Positions 23,216-35,138 of a DNA stretch of 64,000 bases are shown in pieces (within the stretch, counting starts at the first letter, position 1; each line of letters starts with the position of its first letter). A model generated the notes under the pieces. The model was not told where the DNA came from, did not search any database, and saw only the letters and a list, made by a program, of their open reading frames with translations. Made by a program: the position numbers and the translations under genes. The stretch is from Coix lacryma-jobi var. lacryma-jobi (lineage: Eukaryota; Streptophyta; Magnoliopsida; Poales; Poaceae). The stretch is from positions 87,393,845-87,457,844 of the forward strand of contig CM019831.1 of NCBI GenBank assembly GCA_009763385.1, in the 5' to 3' direction.

Positions 23216-23950
23216 TGACCGAACGCGCACCCGCGTTGACCGGCCTCCAACCTCATCACCGGTGAGGTCTCCGACGACGGTGAGGCCTCCCACAAGCTCG
23301 TCTGGATCCCGCGCATCACTTCCACTCTTCACTATCCCTAGCACCTCACGGTCTCGTTGAACCTTCAAACTCCCTCCCTCGACCTCTCTCTCTACCCCGA
23401 CGACGACACAAGCGGACACGGCGGCACGGCGGCGGCACGCCGGCCAACTGGGAGCTCTAACGAGCCAACGAACAAGCGCATCAGCACCAGAGGCTCACCA
23501 CGACTCTAGTGAGCTAGGTCTCCGAGGCTGACGTGGCTCCGAACGGTGATGACGACGACGGCGGCGGATCTCAGCGGTGCGGCTCGACGGCGATGACCTG
23601 TTCCGGCTGAGACAGAGAGAGACAAGGTCAACAACCTGGTGCTAGAGCAGCAGCAACAGATAAGGAAGAGAAAACGGGGCTCAGGTGAGGATGATAGGGC
23701 TCCGAGCTTGCTGACCACGGTGGCGGCGTCGATGGAGGTGTTCGGGACCGGAGACGAAGACGACGACCACGCCGGGCGGCTGCGGGAACGAGCGAGGCTG
23801 CAACCTAGCTCTACGGCTCCGCAACGACGAGGCGAACACGGTGACGCAGATGAACGAAACGAACGAGCGCTCAGATGGCCGGCGTAGCTAAGCAGAGGAA
23901 CGACGGCGACGACGAGCGAACAGAGGAGAAAGCGAAACACGGAGCTTTCC

Positions 23951-23960
23951 GTGATATAAG
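23951..23960 (-). promoter_or_regulatory. TATA-like motif of the Tekay LTR (downstream copy)
   Basis: On the minus strand the sequence reads CTTATATCAC, followed by a CT-rich leader. The identical site in the upstream LTR is at 34125-34134, where it would drive the element. Confidence 0.45.
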
Positions 23961-24959
23961 AAGGACGAAGGAGAGGGCGGCGGCGTGAAGAACTTGCGCA
24001 CGCAGCTGCCAAGCAGCTCGCTGGCGCGACGCATGCGCCCCAGCGCGAGCACGGCCCGAGCGGCGCAGCTCGCTGGCGAGCTCTGGACGGTTCCCCCCCT
24101 TTGCACTGTTCCTTGCTCTCTCCCCCTTTCTGAAGATTAAAAATTACTTTTGAAACCCAAACTGCACTTCAAGTTTTGCCAACATATGAAATGTAGAGTT
24201 TGAAAAGTTGTACAACTTTGCTTTAACACCCTATAGCTAATTTCAACTGGAAATAAGTCAAACTGATCAAAACAGTTCAAATCCAAATCAAATTGAAAAT
24301 TTGAAAAGGGGACAGATTTAGGGTTTTGTATTAGAAGCAAAATTACTTTTGATTTTGCAATAATACTTGAAAAATGGTCAATGTATAAAATGTTCCTTTT
24401 AAAATTCTCTACAACTTTTATGTAAACCTTAAACTCAGATTTCAAATAATTTTTGAAATGTAAGTTTAAAATCAAAAGGGGACCATTTCCAGGGTTTGAA
24501 TAGATTCAAAATTACTTACAATTTTGTACAGAAACTTTGAAAACTTTAAATACCAAAGTTGTACCTCTTCTCAAGATCTACCAAAAAGCTTTTAGGGTCA
24601 GCCCCTAAATATGCACAGATTTTGAGTTAACTGGAAAGGGTTAATTAACTTATATAGAAATTAATGATCTCTTCCCCATTTTTAAGCTAAATAAACTTTG
24701 TAACCTTTTGAATTGTTAAACCTGGATCCATGCCTTTACATGACTATAGTCAAAAGGGAATGAACACAAGTTACTTCATAAGGACATTCCAAAATAGGAT
24801 TTTGAGCTACCTCACAAGCAATAACAAAATGCTCACACATTAAGAATTAAACTCATTTTAGTGAATGCATCTCAAGTGAGCTAGCATATGATGCTATGGA
24901 ATGGAATGCTTATGATGGCATGACAATATTTTATTCATGTAAACACCTGAGGTGTTACA

Positions 24960-24972
24960 TCCTTTCCCCCTA
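24960..24972 (-). other. Tekay polypurine tract
   Basis: On the minus strand AGGGGGAAAGGA runs directly into the 3' LTR start TGTAACACC. This is the expected plus-strand primer position. Confidence 0.85.
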
Positions 24973-25092
24973 AAAGAAATCTCGACCCGAGATTTCACCT
25001 CAAACTAAACTAACTACTAAAGTTGTGGGGTACGGGGATAAAGATTACAAACTTTTTACAAAACTAGGAACAGGTTCTATTGTCAACCTCTT

Positions 25093-28000
25093 TCACTGCC
25101 CTGACTGTATGGTCGCATAAAACTCAGGAAACTGTTCTATTAGAAATTCCTCGGTTTCCCAAGTTGCTTCCTCCTCAGAATGCTGACTCCATTGAACTTT
25201 ATAGAACCTGTGAGTGTGTCGTCGAGTTACTCTATCTCGCTGATCAAGAATTTTGATGGGACATTCTGAGTATGTCATATCAGGCTCAAGTTGTACCCCT
25301 TCAACATCAACCACTTGGTCAGGAACTCGTAGACACTTCTTCAGCTGAGATATGTGAAACACATTATGAACCTCTGATAGATGAGCTGGTAGTTGAATAC
25401 GGTATGCCACTTTACCACATTTAGCCAGGATTTGAAATGGCCCAATGTAACGGGGAGCAAGTTTTCCTTTGACCCCGAAACGATAAACACCCTTGATGGG
25501 TGACACCTTTAGATACACAAACTCTCCTTGGGCAAACGTCAAAGGTCTACGCCTTTTGTCTGCATAGCTTTTCTGTCGAGATTGTGCTATTTTCATATTC
25601 CTTTGTATGAGTTTGACTTTCTGTTCAGTCTCTTGAACTAGATTGACACCAAAGAACCATCTTTCCCCAGGCTCGGACCAATGTAAAGGAGTCCGACATC
25701 TTCTGCCATATAAAGCTTCAAATGGTGCCATACGGATACTCTCTTGATAACTATTATTGTATCAGAACTCTGCTAATGGTAAGCACTCATCCCACTTAAA
25801 CGGAAAGTTAAGAGCACACGCCCTGAGCATATCCTCTAAAATCTGATTTACTCTTTCAGTCTGACCATCTGTTTGTGGGTGGTAAGCTGTACTGTGTAAG
25901 AGTTTAGTGCCCAGAGACTCATGTAGACTTTCCCAGAATTTTGAAACAAACTGAGTACCCCTATCTGAGACAATAGTCTTAGGAACTCCATGCAGACTCA
26001 TAATCCTCTGAAAGTATATCTTGGCATAAGTGGACGCTGAGTAGATGGTTTTGACTGGTATGAAATGTGAAACCTTGGTTAGACGATCTACTATAACCCA
26101 AATAGAATCGTATCCTTTGGATGTTCTTGGTAACCCAACAATAAAGTCCATACTGATGTCCTCCCATTTCCACGTAGGAATTGACAATGGCTGCAGTTCA
26201 CCAGCTGACTTAAGATGAATGGCTTTGACTTTTTGACAAGTATCACATCTGGCTACATACCTTGCAATCTCGATTTTCATCTTAGTCCACCAGAATCTTT
26301 GCCTAAGATCCTGGTACATTTTTGTACTTCCCGGATGAATCGCAAACGGGGTAAGATGAGCTTCATCCAGAATCTGCTTCCTCAATTCAGGATTCTTCGG
26401 AACAACCAGTCTGTCTTTGAACCAGACCACTTCTGCTTCATCGACTCGGAAACACGAAGCTTTGTCTGCTTTGACTTTCTCTTTGAGGTGAACAATACCC
26501 TTGTTTTCTTTCTGAGCAGCTACAATCTGGTCTTTGATAAAAGATTGAACTGATATATTAGACAAACTGCCCTGAGTGATCATCTGAATACCCAGTTTTT
26601 CTAACTCGGAACAAAGAGTAAGATCTACTGGTCTGACAATGATACAGTTGCAACGAACCTTCCTACTAAGAGCATCAGCTACCACATTTGCTTTTCCGGG
26701 ATGGTAATGCACCTCCAGATCATAGTCCTTGATTAACTCTAACCACCTCCGTTGCCTCATATTTAACTCTGACTGAGTGAATATATATTTCAAACTCTTG
26801 TGGTCGGTGTATATGTGACATGTGTTGCCCAGAAGGTAATGACGCCAAATCTTTAAGGCGTGAACAACTGCTGCTAACTCTAAGTCATGAGTTGGATAAT
26901 GTTCTTCATGACGTTTCAACTGTCTGGATGCATAAGCTATCACTCTGCCCTCTTGCATCAAAACACAACCAATCCCGATACCAGAAGCATCACAGTACAC
27001 ATCAAACGGCTTCTCAATATTGGGTTGGGCTAAGATGGGAGCTGTAGTTAAGAATTCCTTTAGCTTCTGAAAAGCTTTTTCACATTTATCCGACCAAACA
27101 AACTTGACCTCATTCTTTAACAACTGAGTTATAGGTTTGGCAACTTTGGAGAAGTCTGGAATAAACCTGCGGTAATAACCTGCCATACCCAGAAAACTGC
27201 GAACTTGATGAACAGTTCTGGGAGATTCCCATTCAAGAATTTCTTGCACCTTGCCTGGATCCACAGCTACACCTTCAGCCGATAACACATGACCCAGAAA
27301 TGGAACTTTGTCTAACCAGAACTCACATTTACTGAACTTTGCCTAAAGCTGATGGTCTCTCAGATGACCCAACACTACCCTGAGGTGTTCAGCATGTTCT
27401 GGTAGAGTCTTGGAATATATCAGAATGTCATCAATGAATACTACCACAAACTTGTCTAGCTCAGGCATGAATACTGAATTCATCAGGTACATGAAGTGAG
27501 CTGGAGCATTGGTCAACCCAAAGGACATGACCAAATACTCATATAGGCCATATCTGGTGGTGAAAGCAGTTTTAGCAACATCTTCAGGCCTTATCTTTAT
27601 CTGGTGATACCCAGATCTCAGATCTATCTTGGAAAATACCTTAGCGCCCGCGAGTTGATCAAACAGAAGATCAATCCGCGGCAAAGGGAACTTATTCTTT
27701 ACTGTCACCTCATTAAGCGGACGATAGTCCACACATAGCCTCAATGTTTGGTCTTTCTTTTTGACAAACAAAGCAGGACAACCCCATGGTGATGAACTAG
27801 GTCTGACATAACCTTTATCAAGCAGTTCTTGCAACTGAACTTTTAATTCTGCCAATTCCTTAGGTGGCATTCTATAGGCTCGTCGAGATATTGGTGCTGT
27901 TCCGGGTTTTAGCTCTATACTGAACTCAACATCCCGGTCTAGTGGTAACCCTGGCAAGTCTTCAGGAAACACATCCGGAAACTCACAGACTACTGGAATA

Positions 28001-28605
28001 TCTTGAATTTCTTTAACAGCGGTTGCACAGACACTGCCGCACATCTGGTCAACGGTTTTCTTGGGAATTGGAAGTTGAATGAAAAGCTCCGAAGTACTAT
28101 TAGGTATGATCAACCTGACTGTTCTATGCAAGGCATCTAATACTGCCTTTTGCTGGTACATCCAGTTCATTCCTAGGATCACATCTATATCCTGATCCTT
28201 GATTACTATCATACTAGTGGGATAAGTATGCCCGGCAAATTCTACGGGCACCTGATGCACCACTTCCTTTGTATATAAACGACCTCCCGGTGTGTGTATA
28301 AGGAAATTTTCCTTTGCTTCCCCCATAGGTATATGATACTTTTCAACAAAACTCTTACTGATAAAGGTATGCGATGCACCCGAATCAAATAATAATACGG
28401 CAGGATGGTGAGCAACTGAAAACATACCCATCATGACGGGTTCCCCTTCAGGAATATCTGCCGCTTGTGCATAATATACCCGGCCAGTCTTCAGGACGGT
28501 CTTATTCTTCTGATTATTATTGTGACCTTGATTCTGCTGTGGCGGTTGCTGTGGCCGCTGCTGGGAATTCTGACCACTTTGCCCCTGTGGAGTATTTGAA
28601 ATGCT
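25093..28605 (-). pseudogene. Tekay pol: protease, RT, RNase H, integrase, chromodomain (two nonsense codons)
   Basis: Pol is read from 28605 down to the TGA at 25093. The protease has LLFDSGASHTF (about 28400). The RT has RMPPKELAEL, LRLCVDYRPLNE, KIDLRSGYHQIKI and VVFIDDILIYS. RNase H (YASRQLKRHE, IYTDHKSLKYIF) follows. The integrase has an HHCC region (CDTCQKVK) and the catalytic core (SMDFIVGLP, SDRGTQF, HPQTDGQTERVN). A chromodomain-like end (HRFYKVQWSQHSEEEATWE) closes the protein and could steer integration to heterochromatin. TAG at 27343-27345 replaces a Tyr codon in HQLYAKFSKCEF, and TGA at 25762-25764 replaces a Ser codon after integrase. No frameshift is found, and all segments stay in one frame. 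Confidence 0.93.
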
Positions 28606-29803
28606 CTACCTGGGATACGGGCAATTACGAGAGAAATGGCCCGGCTTTCCACAGTTGTAGCAGGGGTAATTATGGTTCTGGGGAGTCTGGGTTCGAATGC
28701 CAGGCAGGGGCGGAGCTATATTGCTCCTCGTGGGTGCGGCCGCACCCACACAAAATTTAAAAAACAGTGGAAAGTACCAAATTTTTACCATATTTGCACC
28801 CACAATTCAAAGATCATTGCACCCATAAGACAAGACGCACCCCTCTCAGATTTGCTCTAGCTCCGCCACTGATGCCAGGGGCATTCGGCTGTCGTGGATA
28901 ATTAGAGTTCACAACAGTTTTAGCAGATGACTGCTGTGAGCTAGTTTGTTGTTGCTGAGGTGGACGGTACGGCGGACGGTTATGCTGGACTGGATGGTAT
29001 ATGATATGCTGGCGCTTCTTATTGCCACCAAACGATCCAGTTGAACTCCCACTCTTCCTCTTTTTAGCTTCGAGATGCTTGAAATGCTTCTCTTCTGCAG
29101 ATACAGCTTTATTCACCGCATCATTGAAGGAAATATTATCATCACACATTGCCAGCATCTTCTGCATCTTCGTATTCAGCCCCCTCATGAAGCTACTGCG
29201 CTTCTTTTCATCGGTGTTCACATGATCTAAAGCATACTGGGATAGATGATTAAACTTGCCAATATACTGCTGTACTGGCTGATCCCCCTGCCTGAGGGCT
29301 AAGAACTCTTCAGTTTTCATCCGCATAACACCCGCTGGAATGTAGTGAGCTTTGAAGGCTCTCGAGAACTCATCCCAGGTAACGCGGTGTCCTGGAGCTT
29401 GGGCAGCTTCAAAATTTGCCCACCAAGTTCCCGCAGCTCCCCTCAACTGTTGGGCTGCGAAAGCCGGCTTCTATGTTTCGGTACAGTGAATTAGCTCAAA
29501 CTTCTGATTCATAGTGCGGAGCCAATCTGCAGCTTCTAAAGGCTCCTCAGCCTTAATGAATACTGGTGGCCTGGTCTCTGTGAAGTCTTGATAAGTACTT
29601 TCCTGGGCCTGATGATGATGTCGGCCACGCTGTCCATATGGGGCATTCTGAACTAGGCCCTGCAGCAGACGTGCATTGTCTGCTGTGGCACGCATGAGTG
29701 CAGCAATAGCGTCTGCCAGCGTTGGTGGAACTGGGGGTGCATTGGGAACACCCTCCCCATCCTGAGACGAACCAGTCCCATCAGCAGCACGGGTACGAGG
29801 CAT
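28606..29803 (-). pseudogene. Tekay gag with zinc knuckle, interrupted by nonsense codons and a MITE
   Basis: The start at 29803 (MPRTRAADG) is the first ATG after the leader in the gag frame. The capsid region (DWLRTMNQKFELI, GAAGTWWANFEA, ALRQGDQPVQQYIGKF) is followed by a basic, Gln-rich linker and a CCHC knuckle CYNCGKPGHFSRNC near 28630. TAG at 29471-29473 and TAG at 28606-28608 stop translation. The 167-bp MITE at 28705-28871, with its 8-bp duplication, adds 175 bp just before the knuckle. When those are discounted, gag and pol form one uninterrupted frame, the usual layout of chromovirus Tekay/Del elements. Confidence 0.92.
28705..28871. mobile_element. hAT-type MITE (167 bp)
   Basis: Its ends are CAGGGGCGGAGCTA and TAGCTCCGCCACTG, imperfect inverted repeats. 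It is flanked by an exact 8-bp duplication ATGCCAGG (28697-28704 and 28872-28879). The 8-bp target duplication and CAGNGGCGGAGC-type ends mark a non-autonomous hAT element. It has no coding capacity. Confidence 0.93.
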
Positions 29804-30010
29804 CTGCTCATAAACAAACCAAACTTTATTGATCTCTGAGTTATGATACAAAAACAACAACTGCTTACATACTCATGTTACATTATTCATGCATAACAGA
29901 ACTGATACATGATTCAACTAGCTTAAGATCATGTTAAACTAGACTATTACACAGCCCTTACCCCCTCCTAGGGTTAAAGATCCACGCCTGACACTCTAAT
30001 GGGAGATGAT

Positions 30011-30559
30011 TCACTCGTCACCCTCACTCTCACTGTCGCTGTCATCAGCAGACTCAACCACATCAGGATCTTCCTCACTCTGCCCTTCTACTTCTCCATC
30101 ATCAATGATTGTACCCATCTCATCTTCAGCTGCATCTTGAGGTGGAGGTGGATGGAGTTGATCATACAGCACATGGACTTCCTCATGTAACTGGTCATTG
30201 AATACTTCTATATCCGTCACATATGCCTCCAACTCATGCAGACGGGCTATCGCGGCATCTTCTCGCTGCCAGGCAGTGTTCCGTTCTTCAAGCATCTTAG
30301 TCATGAGCTTTTCTGCATTGACTACGCTTCTGTTGGCCCCCTCCAGCTTGAGTTTCATGCCTCCAGCTTTGGCAAGTGCTAAACTCTTCTCCCGAGAGGT
30401 GGTAGCCAACTGAGATTTCAACTCATGAACTTCTGCCCGCAAGTCCTCATTGATCTCATAACTCCGGCTGGACTCTTCCTCCATGCGGGATGTGAGTTGG
30501 TGCATGGGTACACCATGAGGACCTGTACTCTTGCGAGATTTTTCCTTACCGCGTGGCAT
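30011..30559 (-). CDS. Extra ORF upstream of gag (orf0-like, coiled-coil, acidic tail)
   Basis: This intact ORF (182 codons) starts at 30559 with MPRGKEKSRKSTG and lies between the primer site and gag, in the sense direction of the element. The N-terminus is basic. Residues about 25-130 are rich in Glu, Leu, Lys and Arg with heptad-like spacing (EINEDLRAEVHELKSQL, GANRSVVNAEKLMTKML), suggesting a coiled coil. The tail (residues 145-182) is strongly acidic and Ser-rich (ADDSDSESEGDE). From memory, rice gypsy elements RIRE3 and RIRE8 also carry an extra ORF before gag. Function is unknown. It is the only Tekay ORF that is not interrupted. Confidence 0.75.
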   Translation of the reverse strand: MPRGKEKSRKSTGPHGVPMHQLTSRMEEESSRSYEINEDLRAEVHELKSQLATTSREKSLALAKAGGMKLKLEGANRSVVNAEKLMTKMLEERNTAWQREDAAIARLHELEAYVTDIEVFNDQLHEEVHVLYDQLHPPPPQDAAEDEMGTIIDDGEVEGQSEEDPDVVESADDSDSESEGDE

Positions 30560-30952
30560 CCTAATGAGATAAGATTTTGAATTAGGCAGATAAAGGAAAA
30601 ATACTTTTTAGATAGCAAGAAAGGATTGGATTCTAACCCTTACCCTACTATACCATATACCACAAGTTGATTAAGCATGATGCATGAAGCATACTTACGC
30701 ATAAAGCATATAAAATTTAAATTATACTCCTTTATATATAGGAGTAAAAATTTAACAACAATTTCAAGTTAAGGCTTAACTTAACATGCTGCTCCACTTA
30801 ACAACCTACGATCTACTATTTAAGACAGAACATAGATCGAATAGCATGAACAAGGTAAGTCAAAAGAATTTTGGATCAAACAAGATTCAAATAGTTTTGA
30901 CTCAAATCATTTTGAAGTTTTTCAACAATACCACAAGACTGCTGCAATGATC

Positions 30953-30964
30953 GCTCTGATACCA
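30953..30964 (-). other. Tekay primer-binding site (initiator tRNA-Met)
   Basis: The minus strand reads TGGTATCAGAGC, the standard plant iMet primer site, 2 bases after the end of the 5' LTR at 30967. Confidence 0.93.
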
Positions 30965-30966
30965 GC

Positions 30967-33900
30967 TGTGACGGAACCTCCTGGATTATTAGGGCTCACG
31001 TGTACCTATCCTTGTCCTACAGACCTCAGATAGCCATACACTGTGCCCAATAGCCCAAAAGACCCACCACGTGTCATCGGGTAACCCGACTCATCCACGT
31101 TTCCTTACACCCCCAGGATCATTGCAAGAGTCATCGCAGTATTACAACGTTTCACAAATAATATACATCAGAGAATAAAAGAGCGGAAGTATTACACCAT
31201 AAGTTTTTACAAACCAGTTGTTCAAACTCACGTCATTATTACAAACCATAGTTTTAAACTTTACCCTAAGTAGTGGAAGGAGCATTAATAAAACCATATT
31301 TCACACAAACAACCCCGCCAAAGGGTTGCATTACTCCTCCCCGGACACATCCTCCTCAACGACGGTCACGCAACAAGCCTCGAAACAAGGCTGCTCGTGA
31401 GCGTCACCTGCAACAGTGGATTAACAAATCCTGAGTACAAAGGTACTCAACAAGACTGACCCGACAAGAGAAGAGAGGAATAGGTATGCTGGCTTTGGGT
31501 AGGCTCAACAGTATTTTTCATTTGCATAAAAGCTTACTAAAGTAGTTCTAGATCCAAATTTTACTTAATCATTTGAATACTTGATAAGAACTGAAAGTAA
31601 ATCATTAGTGAGAGAGCATCATTATTCTTTCTTACACCGAAACCATTTTCATTCTACGGTGCGGGTCGAAAGATTGAGTCTCCTTAACCGAGGAGCACGA
31701 CGATTCGAATCGATTCAACCAGATCTGGGGGTTTTCCACGATCATATGATATATGTAGACCCGTGATCACACATATACCAACCCCAACCTCGGATCCTCC
31801 AAACAAGACCGGGTCCGCGCCACCCGAGAGTACTTGTACACCTCCAATCCGGGAATTCGACCCACGAGGGTAGCTAGTACTCCCGCCATCTCTCCACTCC
31901 CAGTGCGCGATTAGCCGTTCTCATTTAAGAACCACCAAGGCAGGGCTTACCGTAGCATATGATCGGTACTTCACAGTTTCTCAATAGCAGGCCAACAACG
32001 GTTAACCCTAATCGACACATCCGGGTTACCCTGCATCTAATCCAAGGATCGACGCAGGTGCCCGTCTGGTCTTAACCATCATTCTTTCTCGTTATCATTT
32101 CAAGACGATAAGTATCAAAACATTTATCGGAAGCGTGAGAAAGCAAGGCTGAGCATTTCTATCCTTTGCATAAAGCAGGTATCAAGGAATGATATATCGA
32201 TAACAAGGTTGATCATGCATCAACAGGTTTAAAGCATTTATTTGATAAATATTTAATGCATCAAGTTATCGAAAGTAAGTGTAATTGTAAATCCAAGGAA
32301 AGGGTTAAATGAACCGGGGCTTGCCTTCGTTGATCGGGAGAATCTGGAACTCCGGATAACTTGGGTCAACTAGACACTCTGAATTTTCTGGATCAAACTC
32401 GCCTGGACACTCAAACACTTCCGAAGCTACACGATAAAAGAGTATATGCTTAATGAGATGCTCATGTCATGATCATGGTAAGAATGGAAATTTACACTTG
32501 ACTTGCAACAATTTGCCCCCACGGTAAAGTTGCAAACCAACAGAACTAACTTATAAACATACATGGTTACAAAGAGTGACTCTTACCTATACCAACCAAC
32601 AGATCAAGATAATTCACTTATCTTAACCTTTTAAAATTATTCAAAAGAACTTGGGTTTTATGTTTTATAACATTATTTAACCATAAAGAAAACAATTTTA
32701 AATAGCCGAAAATAAGTTGTGCAACTAACTATGTTCAAAATAGTTCAAACTTGGTACACAGATTGGTTATGATTCAGAAAGTGCACAAAATAAATTTCAG
32801 CATTTTTAGAGTTAAACTTGATTTTATAAAAAATCATTGAAAGCTTATTTAAGAATTAAGAGACATAATTTTTACTGTAAAACAGAATACAGAAACATGT
32901 ACATATTATATTTTTCATAAAAACTACACTTTTCATAGAACATGCACAAAAATTTTCATAATTTTTGGCTCAACACATTAATTCATACAAAAATAACAAC
33001 ACTAGCATTACCATGCACATAACAGGAAAAAGATTAAAACGTTTGGAAACACAAAACCCTTAATGGGCCGAAACTGACCCAATCGGCCCATCTCCGGCCT
33101 ACGGCCTCAGACAGGCGGACCCTAGGTGTTAGCGTCCTCTTTCTCCGCTTCGCGCCGAGGCCAGCGGATCTCCGTCTCGCCCGAGGCTAGCTGGTTCTCC
33201 GTCTCACCCGAGGCTAGCAGATCTCCGCCTCCACCTCGCCCGAGGCCTTCTCCGCCTCGCCCGAGGCTTTCTTCGGCTCGCCCGAGACCTGCGCCCGGCA
33301 GCCTCGACTCCTTCTCCGTTTTGCCCGAGACCTTCTCCGCCTCGCCCGAGACCCTCTCCGGCTCGCCCGAGGCTGGCAGCCAAAAGCTTTGACCGAACGC
33401 GCACCCGCGTTGACCGGCCTCCAACCTCATCACCGGTGAGGTCTCCGACGACGGTGAGGCCTCCCACAAGCTCGTCTGGATCCCACGCATCACTTCCACT
33501 CTTCACTATCCCTAGCACCTCACGGTCTCGTTGAACCTTCAAACTCCCTCCCTCGACCTCTCTCTCTACCCCGACGACGACACAAGCGGATGCGGCGGCA
33601 CGGCGGCGGCACGCCGGCCAACTGGGAGCTCTAACGAGCCAATGAACAAGCGCATCAGCACCAGAGGCTCACCACGACTCTAGTAAGCTAGGTCTCCGAG
33701 GCTGACGTGGCTCCGAACGGTGATGACGACGACGGCGGCGGATCTCAGCGGTGCGGCTCGACGGCGATGACCTGTTCCGGCTGAGACAGAGAGAGACAAG
33801 GTCAACAACCTGGTGCTAGAGCAGCAGCAACAGATAAGGAAGAGAAAACGGGGCTCAGGTGAGGATGATAGGGCTCCGAGCTTGCTGACCACGGTGGCGG

Positions 33901-35133
33901 CGTCGATGGAGGTGTTCGGGACCGGAGACGAAGACGACGACCACGCCGGGCGGCTGCGGGAACGAGCGAGGCTGCAACCTAGCTCTACGGCTCCGCAACG
34001 ACGAGGCGAACACGGTGACGCAGATGAACGAAACGAACGAGCGCTCAGATGGCCGGCGTAGCTAAGCAGAGGAACGACGGCGACGACGAGCGAACAGAGG
34101 AGAAAGCGAAACACGGAGCTTTCCGTGATATAAGAAGGACGAAGGAGAGGGCGGCGGCGTGAAGAACTTGCGCACGCAGCTGCCAAGCAGCTCGCTGGCG
34201 CGACGCATGCGCCCCAGCGCGAGCACGGCCCGAGCGGCGCAGCTCGCTGGCGAGCTCTGGACGGTTCCCCCCCTTTGCACTGTTCCTTGCTCTCTCCCCC
34301 TTTCTGAAGATTAAAAATTACTTTTGAAACCCAAACTGCACTTCAAGTTTTGCCAACATATGAAATGTAGAGTTTGAAAAGTTGTACAACTTTGCTTTAA
34401 CACCCTATGGCTAATTTCAACTGGAAATAAGTCAAACTGATCAAAACAGTTCAAATCCAAATCAAATTGAAAATTTGAAAAGGGGACAGATTTAGGGTTT
34501 TGTATTAGAAGCAAAATTACTTTTGATTTTGCAATAATACTTGAAAAATGGTCAATGTATAAAATGTTCCTTTTAAAATTCTCTACAACTTTTATGTAAA
34601 CCTTAAACTCAGATTTCAAATAATTTTTGAAATGTAAGTTTAAAATCAAAAGGGGACCATTTCCAGGGTTTGAATAGATTCAAAATTACTTACAATTTTG
34701 TACAGAAACTTTGAAAACTTTAAATACCAAAGTTGTACCTCTTCTCAAGATCTACCAAAAAGCTTTTAGGGTCAGCCCCTAAATATGCACAGATTTTGAG
34801 TTAACTGGAAAGGGTTAATTAACTTATATAGAAATTAATGATCTCTTCCCCATTTTTAAGCTAAATAAACTTTGTAACCTTTTGAATTGTTAAACCTGGA
34901 TCCATGCCTTTACATGACTATAGTCAAAAGGGAATGAACACAAGTTACTTCATAAGGACATTCCAAAATAGGATTTTGAGCTACCTCACAAGCAATAACA
35001 AAATGCTCACACATTAAGAATTAAACTCATTTTAGTGAATGCATCTCAAGTGAGCTAGCATATGATGCTATGGAATGGAATGCTTATGATGGCATGACAA
35101 TATTTTATTCATGTAAACACCTGAGGTGTTACA
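30967..35133 (-). repeat. Tekay LTR (5' LTR in element orientation)
   Basis: It is a 4,167-bp LTR, near-identical to 20793-24959. Visible differences are mostly transitions plus two small indels (near 31985 and 32187). It carries the same GCCTCGCCCGAGGC array at 33144-33389. Confidence 0.95.
34125..34134 (-). promoter_or_regulatory. TATA-like motif of the Tekay 5' LTR
   Basis: The minus strand reads CTTATATCAC, about 1 kb into the LTR and followed by a CT-rich leader. It overlaps the start of a 168-codon ORF (33680-34186), which argues against that ORF being a gene. Confidence 0.45.
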
Positions 35134-35138
35134 AAAAC

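Larger units (their letters stand above)
20793..24959 (-). repeat. Tekay LTR (3' LTR in element orientation)
   Basis: It is a 4,167-bp LTR, near-identical to 30967-35133. It contains a GCCTCGCCCGAGGC-type minisatellite (22970-23215) and a TATA-like motif on the minus strand at 23951-23960. Most short ORFs inside it are repeat by-products. Confidence 0.95.
20793..35133 (-). mobile_element. Tekay-like chromovirus (gypsy), nearly complete
   Basis: The element is 14,341 bp with two 4,167-bp LTRs and an exact duplication AAAAC at 20788-20792 and 35134-35138. Read on the minus strand, each LTR begins TGTAACACCTCAGG and ends GGTTCCGTCACA. The order is: LTR, iMet primer site, an extra ORF, gag, protease, RT, RNase H, integrase with chromodomain, polypurine tract, LTR. 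The LTRs differ at only about two dozen positions by eye, making it the youngest large insertion here. Four nonsense codons and a MITE interrupt gag-pol. Confidence 0.95.

Noticed and set aside
22948..23419. Overlapping ORFs of 88-154 codons on both strands in the Tekay LTR
   Set aside because: They translate the GCCTCGCCCGAGGC minisatellite in several frames, and their residues are just the repeat. A GC-rich array without stops explains them.
33680..34186. 168-codon minus-strand ORF present in both Tekay LTRs (also 23506-24012)
   Set aside because: It overlaps the TATA-like motif and leader of the LTR, is Ser/Arg-rich low complexity and resembles no protein I know. Identity between LTRs only reflects their recent common origin.
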